Assembly: GCA_037176885.1 (NCBI GenBank)
Contig: JAWWNJ010000037.1
Location: 372,001-436,000, forward strand
Length of the DNA stretch: 64,000 nucleotides
Origin: Favolaschia claudopus
Lineage: Eukaryota; Basidiomycota; Agaricomycetes; Agaricales; Mycenaceae
Direction: 5' to 3'
Shown here piece by piece: positions 45,715 through 57,746 of this stretch. The position numbers were made by a program, and so were the translations under genes. How positions within the stretch are numbered: position 1 is the stretch's first letter; each line of letters begins with the position of its first letter. The notes under the pieces are model-generated. The model was not told the DNA's origin. It saw only the letters and a program-made list of their open reading frames with translations, and did no database searches.

Positions 45715-46727
45715 ATGGCCAAATCCAAAGGGCGTAACAAGACTCGACTGGCACTGGACGAGCCTGAAAACGAAGAGACATTTCGGTATGTGTACTTACT
45801 GTATCCATTTGCTGAGACATGAGACAAATTGTACTGAACGCAGTCCGACTCGAGCCCATCGTAAAAGCAACGCTGCAAAACAGGCAACCGCGGAAGCCAA
45901 AAAAGAGCGTCGAAGGCAATATTATGCTAGGGAGTGCGCAATTTCTTCCTTTCTTACTACTTGCTTACTGACTGCTCTCCAGCGCGGAGAAAATCCGGCA
46001 AAAGAATCGCATTCAAATAGCCCAAAAACGGTGAATTGTGATTATATATATTGAGTTCTTTATCTAACTACAGGGAGAGCGATCGCAAAAATGAAGTGCT
46101 CAAAGTCCAAGCCGAGCCGAGCAGAGACGCCGCAAGGCCCGGAGCTTACTCCCGCTGAACTGGCTGCAACCGAAACCCTCGCCCAAATGCAGGCAGAGCG
46201 AGCAGCACAGGAACTCGGGTTTCATGATCCCCGTGGCAACTCACCGACATCGAGGTCAAGGGAGGAGATAGATATTGATGAAGAGTCCGTATTCTATTGG
46301 ATTCAGTGCAAGAAGACCCTCTAACTAATTAATTGGTACAGGATCTCGGCGCTCTGGGAGGAAGGTGAGCGTCTTTGCCCGTCCGATTCGGACGATGAGG
46401 AGGGAACAGTCGATCTTGGGTGCGTCTTGGTTATTCTACGGAGTCAGATGGGGTTCAAGAAGAAGATTTTCGATTAGGGAAGGAGCCAAGACCGGTCGTA
46501 ACCGCGACTCCTTAAGGTATGGGGCCGAATCGGGTTTTTTTGAGATCATTTACATCTGCCATCATTTGAACAGGGCACGACAGCGTCGCCGATTGCTGCT
46601 TGTTCAAACATTGGGCCCCAAGTGTTCATCTCGCCATACTCCATCTCCCGACCCTCCTAGTCCAATTCCCAAGCAACGTTTACCAAGCCTTTACGATAAA
46701 CTGTTCAATACGCGGCAAAAAGATTGA
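45715..46727 (+). CDS. Basic Arg/Lys-rich protein, relative of the KDZ-1 small basic gene
   Basis: From ATG 45715 (MAKSKGRNKTRLALDEPE), canonical introns join ETFR to PTRAHRKSNAAKQATAEAKK, then QYYARD to AEKIRQKNRIQIAQKR and AIAKMKCSKSKPSR. The acidic, Gln/Ala-rich middle (ELTPAELAATETLAQMQAE) and a Ser/Pro-rich end follow, with a stop at 46725-46727. The YYARDAEKIRQKNR core matches the transposon-linked basic family represented by the gene at 5687-6322. The product is about 290 residues. DNA or RNA binding is plausible from charge only. Its presence near a TET/JBP-like gene and a truncated Lys/Glu-rich gene mirrors KDZ-1. Confidence 0.6.
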
Positions 46728-46938
46728 AGTCGGAGCGGGAGGACGGACGAGCGGGCCGGTAGTTGTAACGGCCATGTGCAATTCGTGATGTCGACAACAT
46801 GGTATCTTCCTCCGGGTCCTGTGAATCCCCAGACGCTTAATTCGATAATCATTTGAGATAATAAATAGTACGTTTCTTTTGATTTCCAAACAATCTCACA
46901 TTCCTCGTTCCTGTGCTTCCAGTACTCATTGAATCAAT

Positions 46939-47236
46939 ATGAACGAGCACACAACAATTCACTCAAAGGCACACATTCGAGGTATTTGATCCGCTCCTTA
47001 CAGAATTTCAAACACTTACTAACCTGAAATTCTTAGCGCGAGTTCTCGCCGTCCTTTGCGAACGCGTCGACCGCATCGAAATTCGCATTAATCAACTGCA
47101 ACGTCAAAAATTATACGCATGGGCGAGCCGGCGAGATGAGGTGGAGGGTTTGAATCGGCAGATGGAAGGACTGGTTGCCGCGCGTCGGCGAGCATTGACT
47201 TTGCTCGGGATGATAAATACCGGTCAAATCAATTGA
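46939..47236 (+). CDS. Small coiled-coil protein, 80 residues
   Basis: Two exons (46939-46981 and 47037-47236) sum to 81 codons: MNEHTTIHSKAHIR joined to ARVLAVLCERVDRIEIRI, then heptad-like sequence (LNRQMEGLVAARRRALTLL) to the stop. The product is likely a short coiled coil. The family is not recognised. It is followed after 30 bp by the next gene in the same direction. Confidence 0.5.
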
Positions 47237-47266
47237 CGTACCACATAATCCTATCCTACTGCTCCC

Positions 47267-47759
47267 ATGAGCTTTCTTGAATCTCTCCCCTTTGCTGGCA
47301 ATCCGTTCAGCCCGGCAGAGGATAAGGCACTGAAATTACGTTGGTGTTTGAATCTAGAATAATTGGCTTGTCTCTCACTGTTTTTCAGAGGCGATTCAGA
47401 ATCAAGGAAAACCAGCCACTGGTCGCCTACGCGAGTGGCTGGACTTCTATCAGCGGGGCATTCAACCCCCCACCACCGCTCACACCACCATTCCGGACTC
47501 GGATTCTCACAAGGCACGCGGACATGCCGCACGCATTGCGGCCAAGAAATTGCGGTTCCAGCTCAATGGCCAAGCAAAATGTACCTCGACACGTCGACGC
47601 CGCAGAAATTCGACAAAGTCCCACTCAGCTGGGTCAGCCCACAAGGAAAATATTGAAAGGCGAGCGGGAAATGGGCAGGGAAGGAGTTCTGGGAAAGTTT
47701 TGAAGGCGGCGTATCTTCCTGTGCAGCGTCGGGGTGCTGTCTTCGCCTCTGTAAATTAG
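47267..47759 (+). CDS. Hypothetical protein, 147 residues
   Basis: Exons 47267-47339 and 47389-47759 sum to 148 codons. The sequence runs MSFLESLPFAGNPFSPAED, then QGKPATGRLREWLDFYQRG, HKARGHAARIAAKKLRFQL and a basic Ser/Arg-rich tail. It is not recognised. Frame continuity over a canonical intron is the only support. Confidence 0.5.
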
Positions 47760-47954
47760 TCTGTGATTCTGTAACGGCGAACAAAATCGTACAAAATTGT
47801 TCATCCCAACTTCCCAACTTGGACATTATCCAAATTGGTCTTGACATCGGGACGTTCTCCCCGACATCACCGTCCATCAAGCTTCCATGATGACAATCAG
47901 GGAAGCAGTACACCTCCGAAAACGGACTTTGCTTTTTTCGACCTCTCCTTCACC

Positions 47955-49271
47955 ATGCGCCGCTTCACCGCGCGCCGTCAAGCGCGTCGCCCTCGCCCTA
48001 CTGTCTCGTTCGCTCCCATCTCGATCTCCTCGCCCGCTCCCGTCTCGATCTCACTCAACGCCGACATTTGGCTTGAGGTCGCCCGCCTGAGCAATCGAAA
48101 TGATCAACTTTCTCTGTGTCGAGTTTCTCAACAGGTTTACCTCACCTCGCGGTTTCTCATCTATCAAAACGTTTATGTGCGAGGGTCTGCGGCGAACGCG
48201 TTGGTGGATACATTGGATAAGAAGACGGTTCTTGCTCCCATAGTGCGTTTTTGTGCCATAGAGAGTCTATTCTATCTAACCGTCTCAAAGGTTGAAAGGC
48301 TTTTGTTTGCAGACGACGATGCGTTCGTCGACATCGCGCAATGGGAGCGCGTCATCGTACAGCTCACGAATCTGCGGTTTCTGGGAATCGCTCCCCTCAT
48401 CCCACTACGTTCCTCCTGGATTCCCCGACTCCGCTTTCGCCTCTTGTCGTTCGAATCTCTTTCCACCGTATCTGAGGAGTGGTTGAAGTTACTCCGCCGA
48501 CAATCGTCCCTCCAACACCTTGTATTTGGGGACAGCTTCCACGGCGACATTCCCACTTCCCAGGAGCTGCCGCTACTGCAAACTATTTTCGCTCCCGGCC
48601 CAGTTATCACTCAATTCGCCAAACACCTTCGATTCCAGCACGTCCGCTTTGACTACGATAGATATTTAGCGTCTTGGAGCTTGCTTCCATCGGAAGCTCT
48701 CGACTTCAGCTCGTCGTCTTCGAAAATCACCACGATCCGCATATCCGCCCCCGACCTCCTCAAGTTACTTACCCATGGTGCGCAGGGTGTGCTATCCCCG
48801 CTCGAACACGTCGTTCTCGAGGAGGATCGTTCTTGGACAGATCATCTGTATACGAATACAACATTGGTAAGTGTTTGAATGCTCCTTTATTCATTTTTCT
48901 CTAAATGCACTCAGTTGACGACGTTGCTCGGGACAGTCGTAGCAAAGCTCGACAGCTCCTTTCCCCAGCTCAAATCCCTGGTTCTGGTCTGCGCCTCCAG
49001 ACGTGGACCCTATGTTCGACGTAGGCTGCTGAGTTCGGATGACGGCAACTATTTCGCGAATAGTTTGAGCACGGTATGCTCCGCACCGGCACTCCGGACC
49101 TTTCGTTTCTTCACGACGAGGAGCAAGGATTCATGGGTGAGTTGGGGTACTGCCGAAGAAGCAAAAGTTCGCTTTGGGGAGTTTTCTTATTATAACACCT
49201 GGCGCGGGGGAGTTGAAGACTTCGGTGACGAGTACAAGTACGTGTTGAATGAAGTCTACGAAGACCTGTAA
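47955..49271 (+). CDS. F-box/LRR-like protein, intact
   Basis: Starts MRRFTARRQARRPRPTVSF. The F-box-like segment SISLNADIWLEVARLSNRND, with SLCRVSQQVYLTSRFLIY, is followed by a short intron, VERLLFADDDAFVDIAQWE, leucine-rich stretches (LTNLRFLGIAPLIP, SLQHLVFGDSFHGD), and TIRISAPDLLKLL. A second intron comes after HLYTNTTL, then LLGTVVAKLDSSFPQLKSL and a C-terminal domain ending NEVYEDL. The product is about 400 residues. Such proteins form large, poorly characterised families in mushrooms and usually act as SCF ubiquitin-ligase adaptors. Whether this one binds Skp1 is unknown. The next gene downstream is a diverged tandem paralogue that element C has broken. Confidence 0.8.
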
Positions 49272-49548
49272 TTCTCGCTACAATTGATTTTCTGTTGCTT
49301 TGCACCTGGGGGTCAGTCGCCGGAGGCACAGTTTAGAGTTATTTTCTACAATTGAATCATTTTATGCAATTGATATTGGTTTTGTTGAAGTTGTTCACGC
49401 GCGAATGAGTTAGGAAAACTGGTCAGGTGACCGTGTTGCTGTTTGCAGGTGACCGTGTACGGTATGTTTGATCATGATCTTAGTATTTACCACCATCGCG
49501 CGTGCCGCTTCGTTTCTCTCTGCCCTCTCTGCCGCCGCCACCACCACA

Positions 49549-50013
49549 ATGAAGACACTCGATTTGGATCTCATCTTCGAGGTAGCGCGCTGGGGAGGCC
49601 ATCCGGAGATGGTCGCCGTTCTCCGACTCTCGCGAGCAACGTACTTCGCATTCCGATGTATGCTCTACAGAAAGATCGTGGTCAGTGGACGTGCAGCAAA
49701 GAAAGTGGTGCAAACTTTGGCTCACCGGCCTCAACTGCAACCAATGGTATGTCAAAAAAACACGCTCTCTTCGCTTTGGTGCCCTGACATCACGAAATAT
49801 AGGTGGAATGCCTTTATTTCGGTGTCGACTCGGCGGTTAATCTGGAACAATGGGGCGTCGTGTTCCCTGGGCTCGTAAACCTCACCGTTCTCGAGATCTC
49901 GACTCTCATACATCTGCCGAGATCTCTCATACCCCACATAACTTGTCGACTGGAGCACTTCACCTCCAATGGGAGCGTCAGCGCGACTTGGGCCGAATTT
50001 CTTAGCACCCAGC
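49549..50013 (+). pseudogene. N-terminal half of an F-box/LRR-like gene, interrupted by element C
   Basis: MKTLDLDLIFEVARWGGHPE and VLRLSRATYFAFRCMLYRKI give the F-box-like start. A 56-bp intron follows HRPQLQPM, then VECLYFGVDSAVNLEQWG and ITCRLEHFTSNGSVS up to WAEFLSTQ, where element C begins. An in-frame upstream ATG at 49468 would add 27 residues. The 3' half is at 29309-30060. It is a tandem paralogue of 47955-49271. Confidence 0.85.
50007..50013 (+). repeat. Target-site duplicate of element C in the F-box-like gene, left copy
   Basis: ACCCAGC directly before the C terminus. The same 7-mer follows the far end of the other C copy at 30054-30060 (minus strand). It does not match the sequence at the far end of this copy (TGCGAAT). 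Confidence 0.88.
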
Positions 50014-53000
50014 GAGCCGTAGCGGTAATATAATGCCAAAATACATTGACAGTAGCCACGCGTTGCGATTCCATTATCACTAACACCAGCCAGGCCCTTG
50101 CTACACTGACAGCTGCCAACCGTTGTTACGGGGGTTGGTCCGATCAATCAATCAAAGCCTCGGAACCAGATCACGGCCGGAGCTGATGCGATAATCTGTC
50201 GCGTCACCTTGTGACATCTGTGACACTTCTTCCACCGCCCTCCCGCTCCTTCCCGCTTCCCGCCAGCGCCGTCGCTGCTTACGGCGGCAGTGCATGGTGG
50301 TGCATTTCCCTGGTCGACATGTCATATCTGCTGTGCTCTCCCACCCCACCTGCTTCTCTTCTCCCACCATCCGGCTCGGATTCTCGCTCGTTTCCGCCAG
50401 CTCCATCGCTGTCTACAACGACAACATGGTAGTGCATTGACTCTGGCCAGCATACTATCTCTGCCGCACCTCTCTCACTCCCTGGGTTCTGCTTTCTGCT
50501 CGTTCCTGCCACCGTCGCCGCTGGCGTTATATTTTCCATGCTCCCAACAACAATACCCTCTCCAAATGCCCGCCGCTGAGCGTGTTGACTTGGTATTAAC
50601 GAGCCCGTCGCCTCGATACTATCACAACGCATCGCAAAGACACCGAGCTCGGTGCTGGTGCGTCTTTAGGTTTTCTTCTTCGCTCAGTCACTCACTTCAT
50701 TCCCAGCCGCACCATACCCAATCTTCTGTTTTCCGCCCCAGCGCACCTATCACACACTCCCACATTACCGTTTCACCTTCGCTGCCACACCTCTTGTCGA
50801 AAGGCACGCGCTTTCGTGTCATATCTTTTGGCCACCCCCAACGAAATGGCGCTCGAGGTGCGTAGAATTTCTATTCTTGCTCACACCGGGTAATCTCACA
50901 TTGCGCAGATAGGTTATACTTGCCTCGTTTCTTCCGCTTCCTCTCTGTGTGCCAGTTCCTCCCTCTATACCTCCCAACGAACCTCTTTCATTCCTCGCCG
51001 ATCTTGCGCTCCTTCCCCGTGCCCCTCACCTCTGCACACTTCACCCTCAAAGACACATCTCAGTCCTCATCACTGCTTCAGTTAATCCAATTCGTTACCA
51101 TCCCCCTCGCGTCTGCACTCAGCTTTACGACTCGATTACCGACGAATGTGGCACGATCACGAACAGATATGTCACGAACATCTGTTCGTGATCTGCATTC
51201 GTCCCGTCATATCTCCCCCTCCTCTTCATACCATCCTCTGGACACTGTGTGTGTAGATTGTAGTGTGGCACCCCCTTGTAACGTAGCTCCATCAAACTGT
51301 AGTCTGTAGTATAGTGTGTGTTTTCGTTCGTTCGTGATTGAGATTCGTGTTCGTGACTTCTATTTGTACAATAATCAGGGCTTTGGGATACAAATATATG
51401 CCTTGAATGGCTCAAATTCAAGTCTTGTGTGTGGTTAGTGCAAATACTTGGACAGAAACACGCAAAGGACTGAAATGTCGTGCTCGAAGACGTTCGTGAT
51501 GTTCGTGACGGTCTTTTCGGCGTTCTCGGAATGCCCTCCCATTGGCTCGGACAGCGGTCCGAGTCGGGCGCTTACTTTCGACTTGAGCGGCTATTTTTTG
51601 TTTTCGGTTCGTTCACCACCTCCAATCCTCTGTCTGGTCTGGAAATATATAAGTAGACTCCTTCATATGCCTCAAACAACATATTAAAAAATCGTGCCCG
51701 GTGAATAGCTCCGCGTCTCGATATAAGTGAGTGGTTTGCTGGCTCAAAGATTGAAGTCAAAACTTGCGTTGAACCCAGTTGACGATTCGCGCACCTGGTA
51801 TCGCTGAAGTTCAAAGTCTCGATTCTCTCTAAATTTCATTGATCGTTGACTCATCTTGAGTAGCTTTGCGGAACAATTTAGCTTCGGGTCTCACCTAGGC
51901 ACCCACACAGAGCCAAAAGGGTGGAAAAGTGTCAAATTCTGGAAGTGCATCCTGAGACCTGATTGTATGTACAAAACGGTAACTTACTTCAGGAGGTTTG
52001 TTTGCCGCAATATCGATCTTAACGATGGATAGGCCAGCCCACAACAAACTCAACCATTTCAAGGTCAGTCACCTTATATCACTTGCTATACTATACCCTA
52101 TACTCGAATTTAATTGCTCACATGATATATAAATGTATTCCACCAAATAGACCCCAGAAATGAACAGTTTAGCGACGGAACATTCACACAGGAAGACTTT
52201 TGTTGCGCTACAACATTTTGAAACAAACGCCGTCAATAAATTTCAATTTGGTCCATTTTTGACCCGAAACAAACTGAATCAACGAAGTACATGCAATTGC
52301 CTGAAAATATACCATTTAGAACCGTCCTAGAGCTATATAGCTTGAATTCCTTTGTGTTTGAGTTCAGAATTACCAAAACCGGACAACGGCGTTGAGTATC
52401 GGAGATCGCACCGATGGCTCCGGGCCAGTCGGAAGCGATACCGAATGTGACCTGATGTGACTCACACCGTCGCCAGCACATCCTCTCCTCTTGCTCTCCT
52501 CCTCGACTCCACGCCTCTAGACCCAACGTTTCGACGTGAACCTCAACGATGAAGTCCACGAAGGTGACAAAGCTGGGAACATGACCAATTCTGACCCATT
52601 TTCGCTCCCCCAATCGATCCCACAACGCTCCTGCGATCAAGATTCAAGGGACAAATTACAAAGGGAAGGGTGGACGGGTTAGGACAACGATTGGAGAGGG
52701 TGCGTCATAGAACTTACAAGGTAAGTATTGTTGTATCTCTTTTCTTTCTCCCTCGCCGCTCCTCTGAGGGCTTAATGCGCCACAATTTTGTTATTCGCAG
52801 CATTTGAGCTCGCTCACGCCGCCACGCACGCTCATCCGCACCCGCATCGTGTCAACTCCTTCTGCGTAATGTCCTTCGAAACAAGATTGACGCGCTTGAA
52901 ACCTACGACCCAGCGCCAGCCACCCCCTTCACCACCCGCACCCACATTTGCCAAAGCAAACGAAGACCGCCCCCGCCGCACCTACGTCTACCCCCTAAAC

Positions 53001-54077
53001 CACCCGCATCCACACCCCCGCTGGCCTCGCCGCCACACCCGCATTCACCCCATCACCAGCTGAATCCGCAAGCGTAATTGCAGCCGCACTTCGCCACTGC
53101 CCCCGTCCCTTCGCCGCCACCTACGCCTACCCCCGCCACGTCCCCGCCCCATCGCCTTCGCGTCCGTAACACAAGCTAACGCGGCACACAGTCGCACCCG
53201 CAAGCGCCCCGCACCCACAAGAATTATGGCGGCCTTGGCACGTTCCGCCCAACGCCGACGCATGCACCCGCTTGCGCACTTGCTGCCGCCACTGCCCGCT
53301 AGCTCACAGGCATCGGCGCGTGCACGGCAACCCCGTCCCCAGCCCCACGCGCTACGTGTACAACTGCCCCGGTGCCCACACCAACGCCCGCACGCCGCGG
53401 AGCGTAGGCGCCATCGCAAATCCCTCCCAGCACAGCGCTTCCAGCGATAGTGCGCGCGCTCGTGCCGCCCCAGCTTTATGCGCGTGCGCCGGCGGGAATG
53501 TGCGCGTGCGTGTCGGCGGGAATGTGCGCGGCGCGATTTTTCCCGCGAGCGCGCGCTGGCTATAAGTAACAGCGGGGTGTGCAACCTTTCTTAGGATCTG
53601 CATAGTCCATTCGTTTCGAATTGATTGATCAAATAACAATATTTTGCAAGTTCCTGATTCGAGCATTGTAAACGGCGGGAGCAGGAGCGGCGCGCGATGA
53701 TCGCCCGAGGATACGCGGCGACGACGACGACGACAACCTGGGTGGCGGGGAGGAATGGACTGCAGAATGACAGGAGTAGCAACTGGGTGGAGGTGGGGGC
53801 AAGGAGGAATGCGAGCGGGGCGTAGACAGAGGCGCATCAAATGTATTCCGTATCTAGAAATATATCCCGACGCGTTCCGCAATGATCAAACTGTTCGCGA
53901 CGACGCCGAACAAGCCGTCGTTAAGCGTGGTGATGTAGAGCCGGCTATACAGCAGAAAAATAGGCAGGAAAGAGTATATAAAATAGGCCAGCAAGGCCCT
54001 GGCTACAGTTAGTGCTAATAACATCGCAACGCGTGGCTACAGTGAGCAGTGATTGAATTATGTCACACCTACGGGTG
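50014..54077 (+). mobile_element. Element C, copy at the F-box 5' half / KDZ-1 right arm
   Basis: 4064 bp, the reverse complement of 30061-34124. Inverted repeats at the two ends share GTAGCCACGCGTTGCGAT (about 50052, and near 54030 in reverse). Inside are a pyrimidine-rich stretch with two related blocks (about 50250-50345 and 50392-50520), the long hairpin at 51141-51203 and a very GC-rich, CCCGCAC-type stretch at about 52980-53560. No transposase-like frame was found. Confidence 0.85.
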
Positions 54078-54084
54078 TGCGAAT
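54078..54084 (+). repeat. Target-site duplicate of element C in the KDZ-1 dioxygenase gene, right copy
   Basis: TGCGAAT, followed by GGTGAG as in the empty site at 4640. Its partner is at 34125-34131. Confidence 0.88.
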
Positions 54085-54139
54085 GGTGAGTTGTGGCTGT
54101 GCTAATCGGATCATCGGATTAATCGGCTTTACCTTTCAG

Positions 54140-54873
54140 GCATGTTTCGACTTTATTGCAGAGTGGCCTACACCGCCATAGAATATCAAAAATCTTCCTT
54201 CACCTTCGTCAAATCCGACGCACAGTATCCCTGCCCTGCCAGCATCTTCTCCGCCGTCACCGTCGAACTCGGCGGCCCACATTGTCGTACAGATTGGCGT
54301 GGAGACGTGCCACCATACCAACCTGACAGCTGGGCGATCCTCACGGCCATTGGCGACTATAGGTATACTCGAGGCGGACATGCCATCTTCTGGGAGTTCG
54401 GTATAGTCGTGCAGTTCCCTCCTGGAGCGTGCATTCTGCTCCCCCCCGGTCTCGTTCATTATTCATTTGTCGAAGTCCCCGACCACCATCATCGATACTC
54501 GGTCCTTCAGTGGGCCGGCTCTGGGATAGATCGTTTTTTGCACAACCGCGACGCGACCGACACCGACTTCGCAAAGACTGCGACGGAGGCTGACCATGAC
54601 GAACGCGAGGCGCGTCGGTGCCGTGACCATCGTACTGCCATCGACTTCTTCCCTCGTCCAGACCAACTTGCGGAAGATTGGCAGCGGTTTTCGTATCTGG
54701 TTGGTCCTAACCCACCCCCAGGGCCCGCGCTGCAGCTTCCCATTCCCAACGCGACGCCCACTGCCGCTGCCGCTGCTCCCGTTCCCACTCTCTCTGCCGA
54801 TATAACTGCCTCGCCCGCCTCGCCCGCTCCACCGCCAAACGAGTCCGGTGCGGCAAACGAGTCCGCTGCATAG
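54140..54873 (+). pseudogene. TET/JBP-like gene, catalytic exon only (KDZ-1 copy 2)
   Basis: Same as exon 4 of 3699-5435, preceded by the intact intron and acceptor. Exons 1-3 are at 34125-35072 on the other strand. Without them there is no start codon in context, although ATG 54142 opens the same frame (MFRLYCRVAYTA). As in copy 1, the H-x-D motif is replaced (CRTDWRGD). Confidence 0.83.
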
Positions 54874-55124
54874 ATGCCGTCTCTTTTATCATTCATTCCT
54901 CCCTTGCGCTACGTACCTACGGCCATTCTCTTACAACGCGTCACTTAATACTTATCGTCTTCGTACTTACGGTCATTTTCCTATTTCTTACAACGTGCTT
55001 TTTTGTACCCTTCGAGTACCGACAGGGTTTTTTATACGGTGTTCAGAAGAAAATACAATCGTTTGACTCCTACTATTTGCGTGCAATGATACAATTGATA
55101 AGAAGAATCCAAGAATCCAACAAG

Positions 55125-55760
55125 TCAGCGAATGAATGAGAAATTGCCGGGGCGGTAATATTCAGCTCGAGTGTGTATATCCCTTTCCTCTGAATCATCC
55201 CGACACCCTGGACGTTGTGTGGCATCATCTTCCTCCCATTCCTCCCAACTAGCGTCTTCATCGGGAGATCTTGGGCGTCGGCGCGGAGCACAAGGTGGGG
55301 CTCGGTTGGAGGGCAAGGGGTGAAGAGATTTGGATTTAGCAAAAGATTTGAGAGCGGCGGCCGTGACAGCTCGCCGCGTACGTCTTAAAGTGGAGAGTTC
55401 GTTGAGACTCAATTTTGAGAACTTGATGACAATTATCCACTCACTCGACGTAATTGCGGCGGTATTGTGCCGCCTTGACTGCGTGCTCTAATTGGACGTC
55501 TGCGGGGGCGCGGCGGAGCTTTTCCCGCCTCCTAATGGGTGGCGCATTAGCAGAAGAGGATAAAGGTAAAAGTACTTACGCGCGCATGCGAGCTCTAGCC
55601 TTCTCGTTAACAGCTGCCCTATGTCTTTCCCGTTCGACGTTGGTAAGTCTGAAAACATACCTCAAGTAATACCTATTCACCTCTGTCTATATTCCCAAGC
55701 TGCCTGCGCCCGTCTTTCGAGAATCTGTTCCTTCGTTAGTTTGGATTTGGGGCGTGCCAT
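55125..55760 (-). CDS. Small basic Arg/Lys-rich protein of KDZ-1 (copy 2)
   Basis: Same gene as 5687-6322, with identical coding sequence as far as I read it. The C-to-T difference at 55416 lies in its last intron. Confidence 0.65.
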
Positions 55761-56571
55761 GGTGGCAGGTGGAGGTTTAGCGAGTGGCGGTGCCTCTTAC
55801 GGACAATGGGACTTGTACGTCGTAGAGAGCGAACAACTGGGAGAAAGCGACACGAACTAGTCTGTATTATGTTAGAGATTGGTATTGAATAGAGGATTGT
55901 GAAATGCTCACCGTGAAGAGGAGGGCGACAGACGAGAAGATCGTTTTTATGTCGACTTTTTCATGGCGATGAGAAGCAATGCCAGTACTTGAGGTTTTGT
56001 AGGAAAGGAAGCGAGAGATAATGTTGGAGAGGATATAGAAGTTATGTTGTATGTATTTCGACGCATTTGAAAGTTGGTTGGCATTATCGGAATGGACGAA
56101 GTGGAAGATAATGAAGTCGGTACTTGTTACCACACTCTCGCACTAGGATAATTAGTGTAAGTTCTGAGTTCGTCATCGTTTACGCCGTTGAGGTCTTACA
56201 GAGTGTTTGAAGAGCTGATTCTTGTTCATGTCGTTAGATATCGATCCCCATACCTATTCAGCGCTGTTGTTGGCCGCCTAGAGTTATTGAGGAGGTCGAG
56301 AGGTCGTCGTCGTTCGTTGTGTGACTGGTGTGATTAAGTGACATGAAGCCGGTCTTGCCGCTACGGCCGTACCGCAACAACTCGGCGTCTGTTCCGTTCG
56401 GAGTTTTTCAGTGAACGGCCAGCGAACGGCTGATGACAGGCGACACGGAACAGAGTTCTCTAATTCACCACTCAATGCAATTGTCTTCAAAGAATCCCGC
56501 GCAGGTACATTGAAGAACAGTAGTAGTCCAGACAAGAAGAATATTCATTTGTAGTTCAAATAAAACAAAGA

Positions 56572-57746
56572 TTACAGGGCGCGGGAACGAGGAATACGAC
56601 GAATGAAGTCAGTGTTTTGTCCGTGCTCGTAAGCGGCGTTGGCAGCCTCAAGAGTATCAAATGAGGCGTACAGACCGCCCGGAACAGCGGTCACATTAAG
56701 ACTGCACTCCAAGTGGGAGCGATATACCCCGGGGTTAACACCCCGGCAGACGACATACCAACGATCCTGTGCGCCGAAGGCGAGGGGGCTGTTTTCCAGC
56801 GAGGCCGGTGGAATTTCGGCAGCCCCAGCGGGCGGTGTGCTGTCGGCAGTCCAGCCCTTGGATCTGGCGTACTCGAGGGCGGCATGGGCGGAGTCGACGG
56901 TAGGAAACCCGCAATGTATTGCCACGCCGTGGCCTTTGATGAGGGGCTCGACTTCACTCCACTGCGTGAAAACTCCCACCTCCCCACCGAAGAAGATGAC
57001 ATAGGCTGCTCGCTTCTGTCTGCGGCGGGGCGTACCCGCGATGTTTCGCGCTCTGGCGCCGGGAGTGTTCATAGTTAAAGCCCCGGCCCTGAACCAGGAG
57101 ATGACAACGCCGTTGAATTCGGGAGAACGCACTTCATAAGCGCGAGCGGGAGTTGGGCACGGAGGTGTGACTGGGCGGGGATTGGCCGGGAGCGCGGGAG
57201 ACGGGGGAGGCGACGGTGATGCTGGAGGCGAGGGAGACGCTGGAGGCGAGGGAGACGCTGGAGGGGAGGGAGACGCTGGAGGCGAGGCGTCGGTGTCAGA
57301 AATTTCCAGATCTAATAAATAAGTGAATGATTAGTGCGCAGGTCAACGATCGATGGCGATAGCGGCTTACCTGAAATATTGTAAACTGAGACGTCCTCCC
57401 CGGTCTCGGTATCAGAATCCGACTCAGATGATGAAGAGTCCGTGAGGGAGGACTCGGTAGAGAGATCAGTAGATTCAGAGGGCGGCGGGGCTTCGACTTC
57501 AGCGGGCGGCGGGGCTTCAACTTCAGTGGGCGGCGGCGCCAGCGCCTCAAATTCAGAGGGAGTCGTCATGAGCCGCTCCATTAGCTTGAGCAGCATAGGG
57601 GGAAGTTGGGCGGTGAGAGAACGAAATCCGAGTCGATTAATGAGTTCATCGATTTGCCTATCATTTAGACCTTCGGTGAGACGATCCAGCTCGCCAAAAC
57701 TGAGGGCGCGCGGGAGGTTGGCAGAGGTGGATGGAGGGAAAGACAT
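56572..57746 (-). CDS. Protein with two RNase H1 N-terminal/viroplasmin-like domains (KDZ-1 copy 2)
   Basis: Same 371-residue gene as 7134-8308, with no difference seen. The PSPPAS repeat is at 57222-57293. Confidence 0.75.

Noticed and set aside
50290..50865. 191-codon frame and other frames of 175-180 codons inside element C
   Set aside because: Low-complexity or GC-biased sequence without motifs, and no exon structure. The C element looks non-coding.
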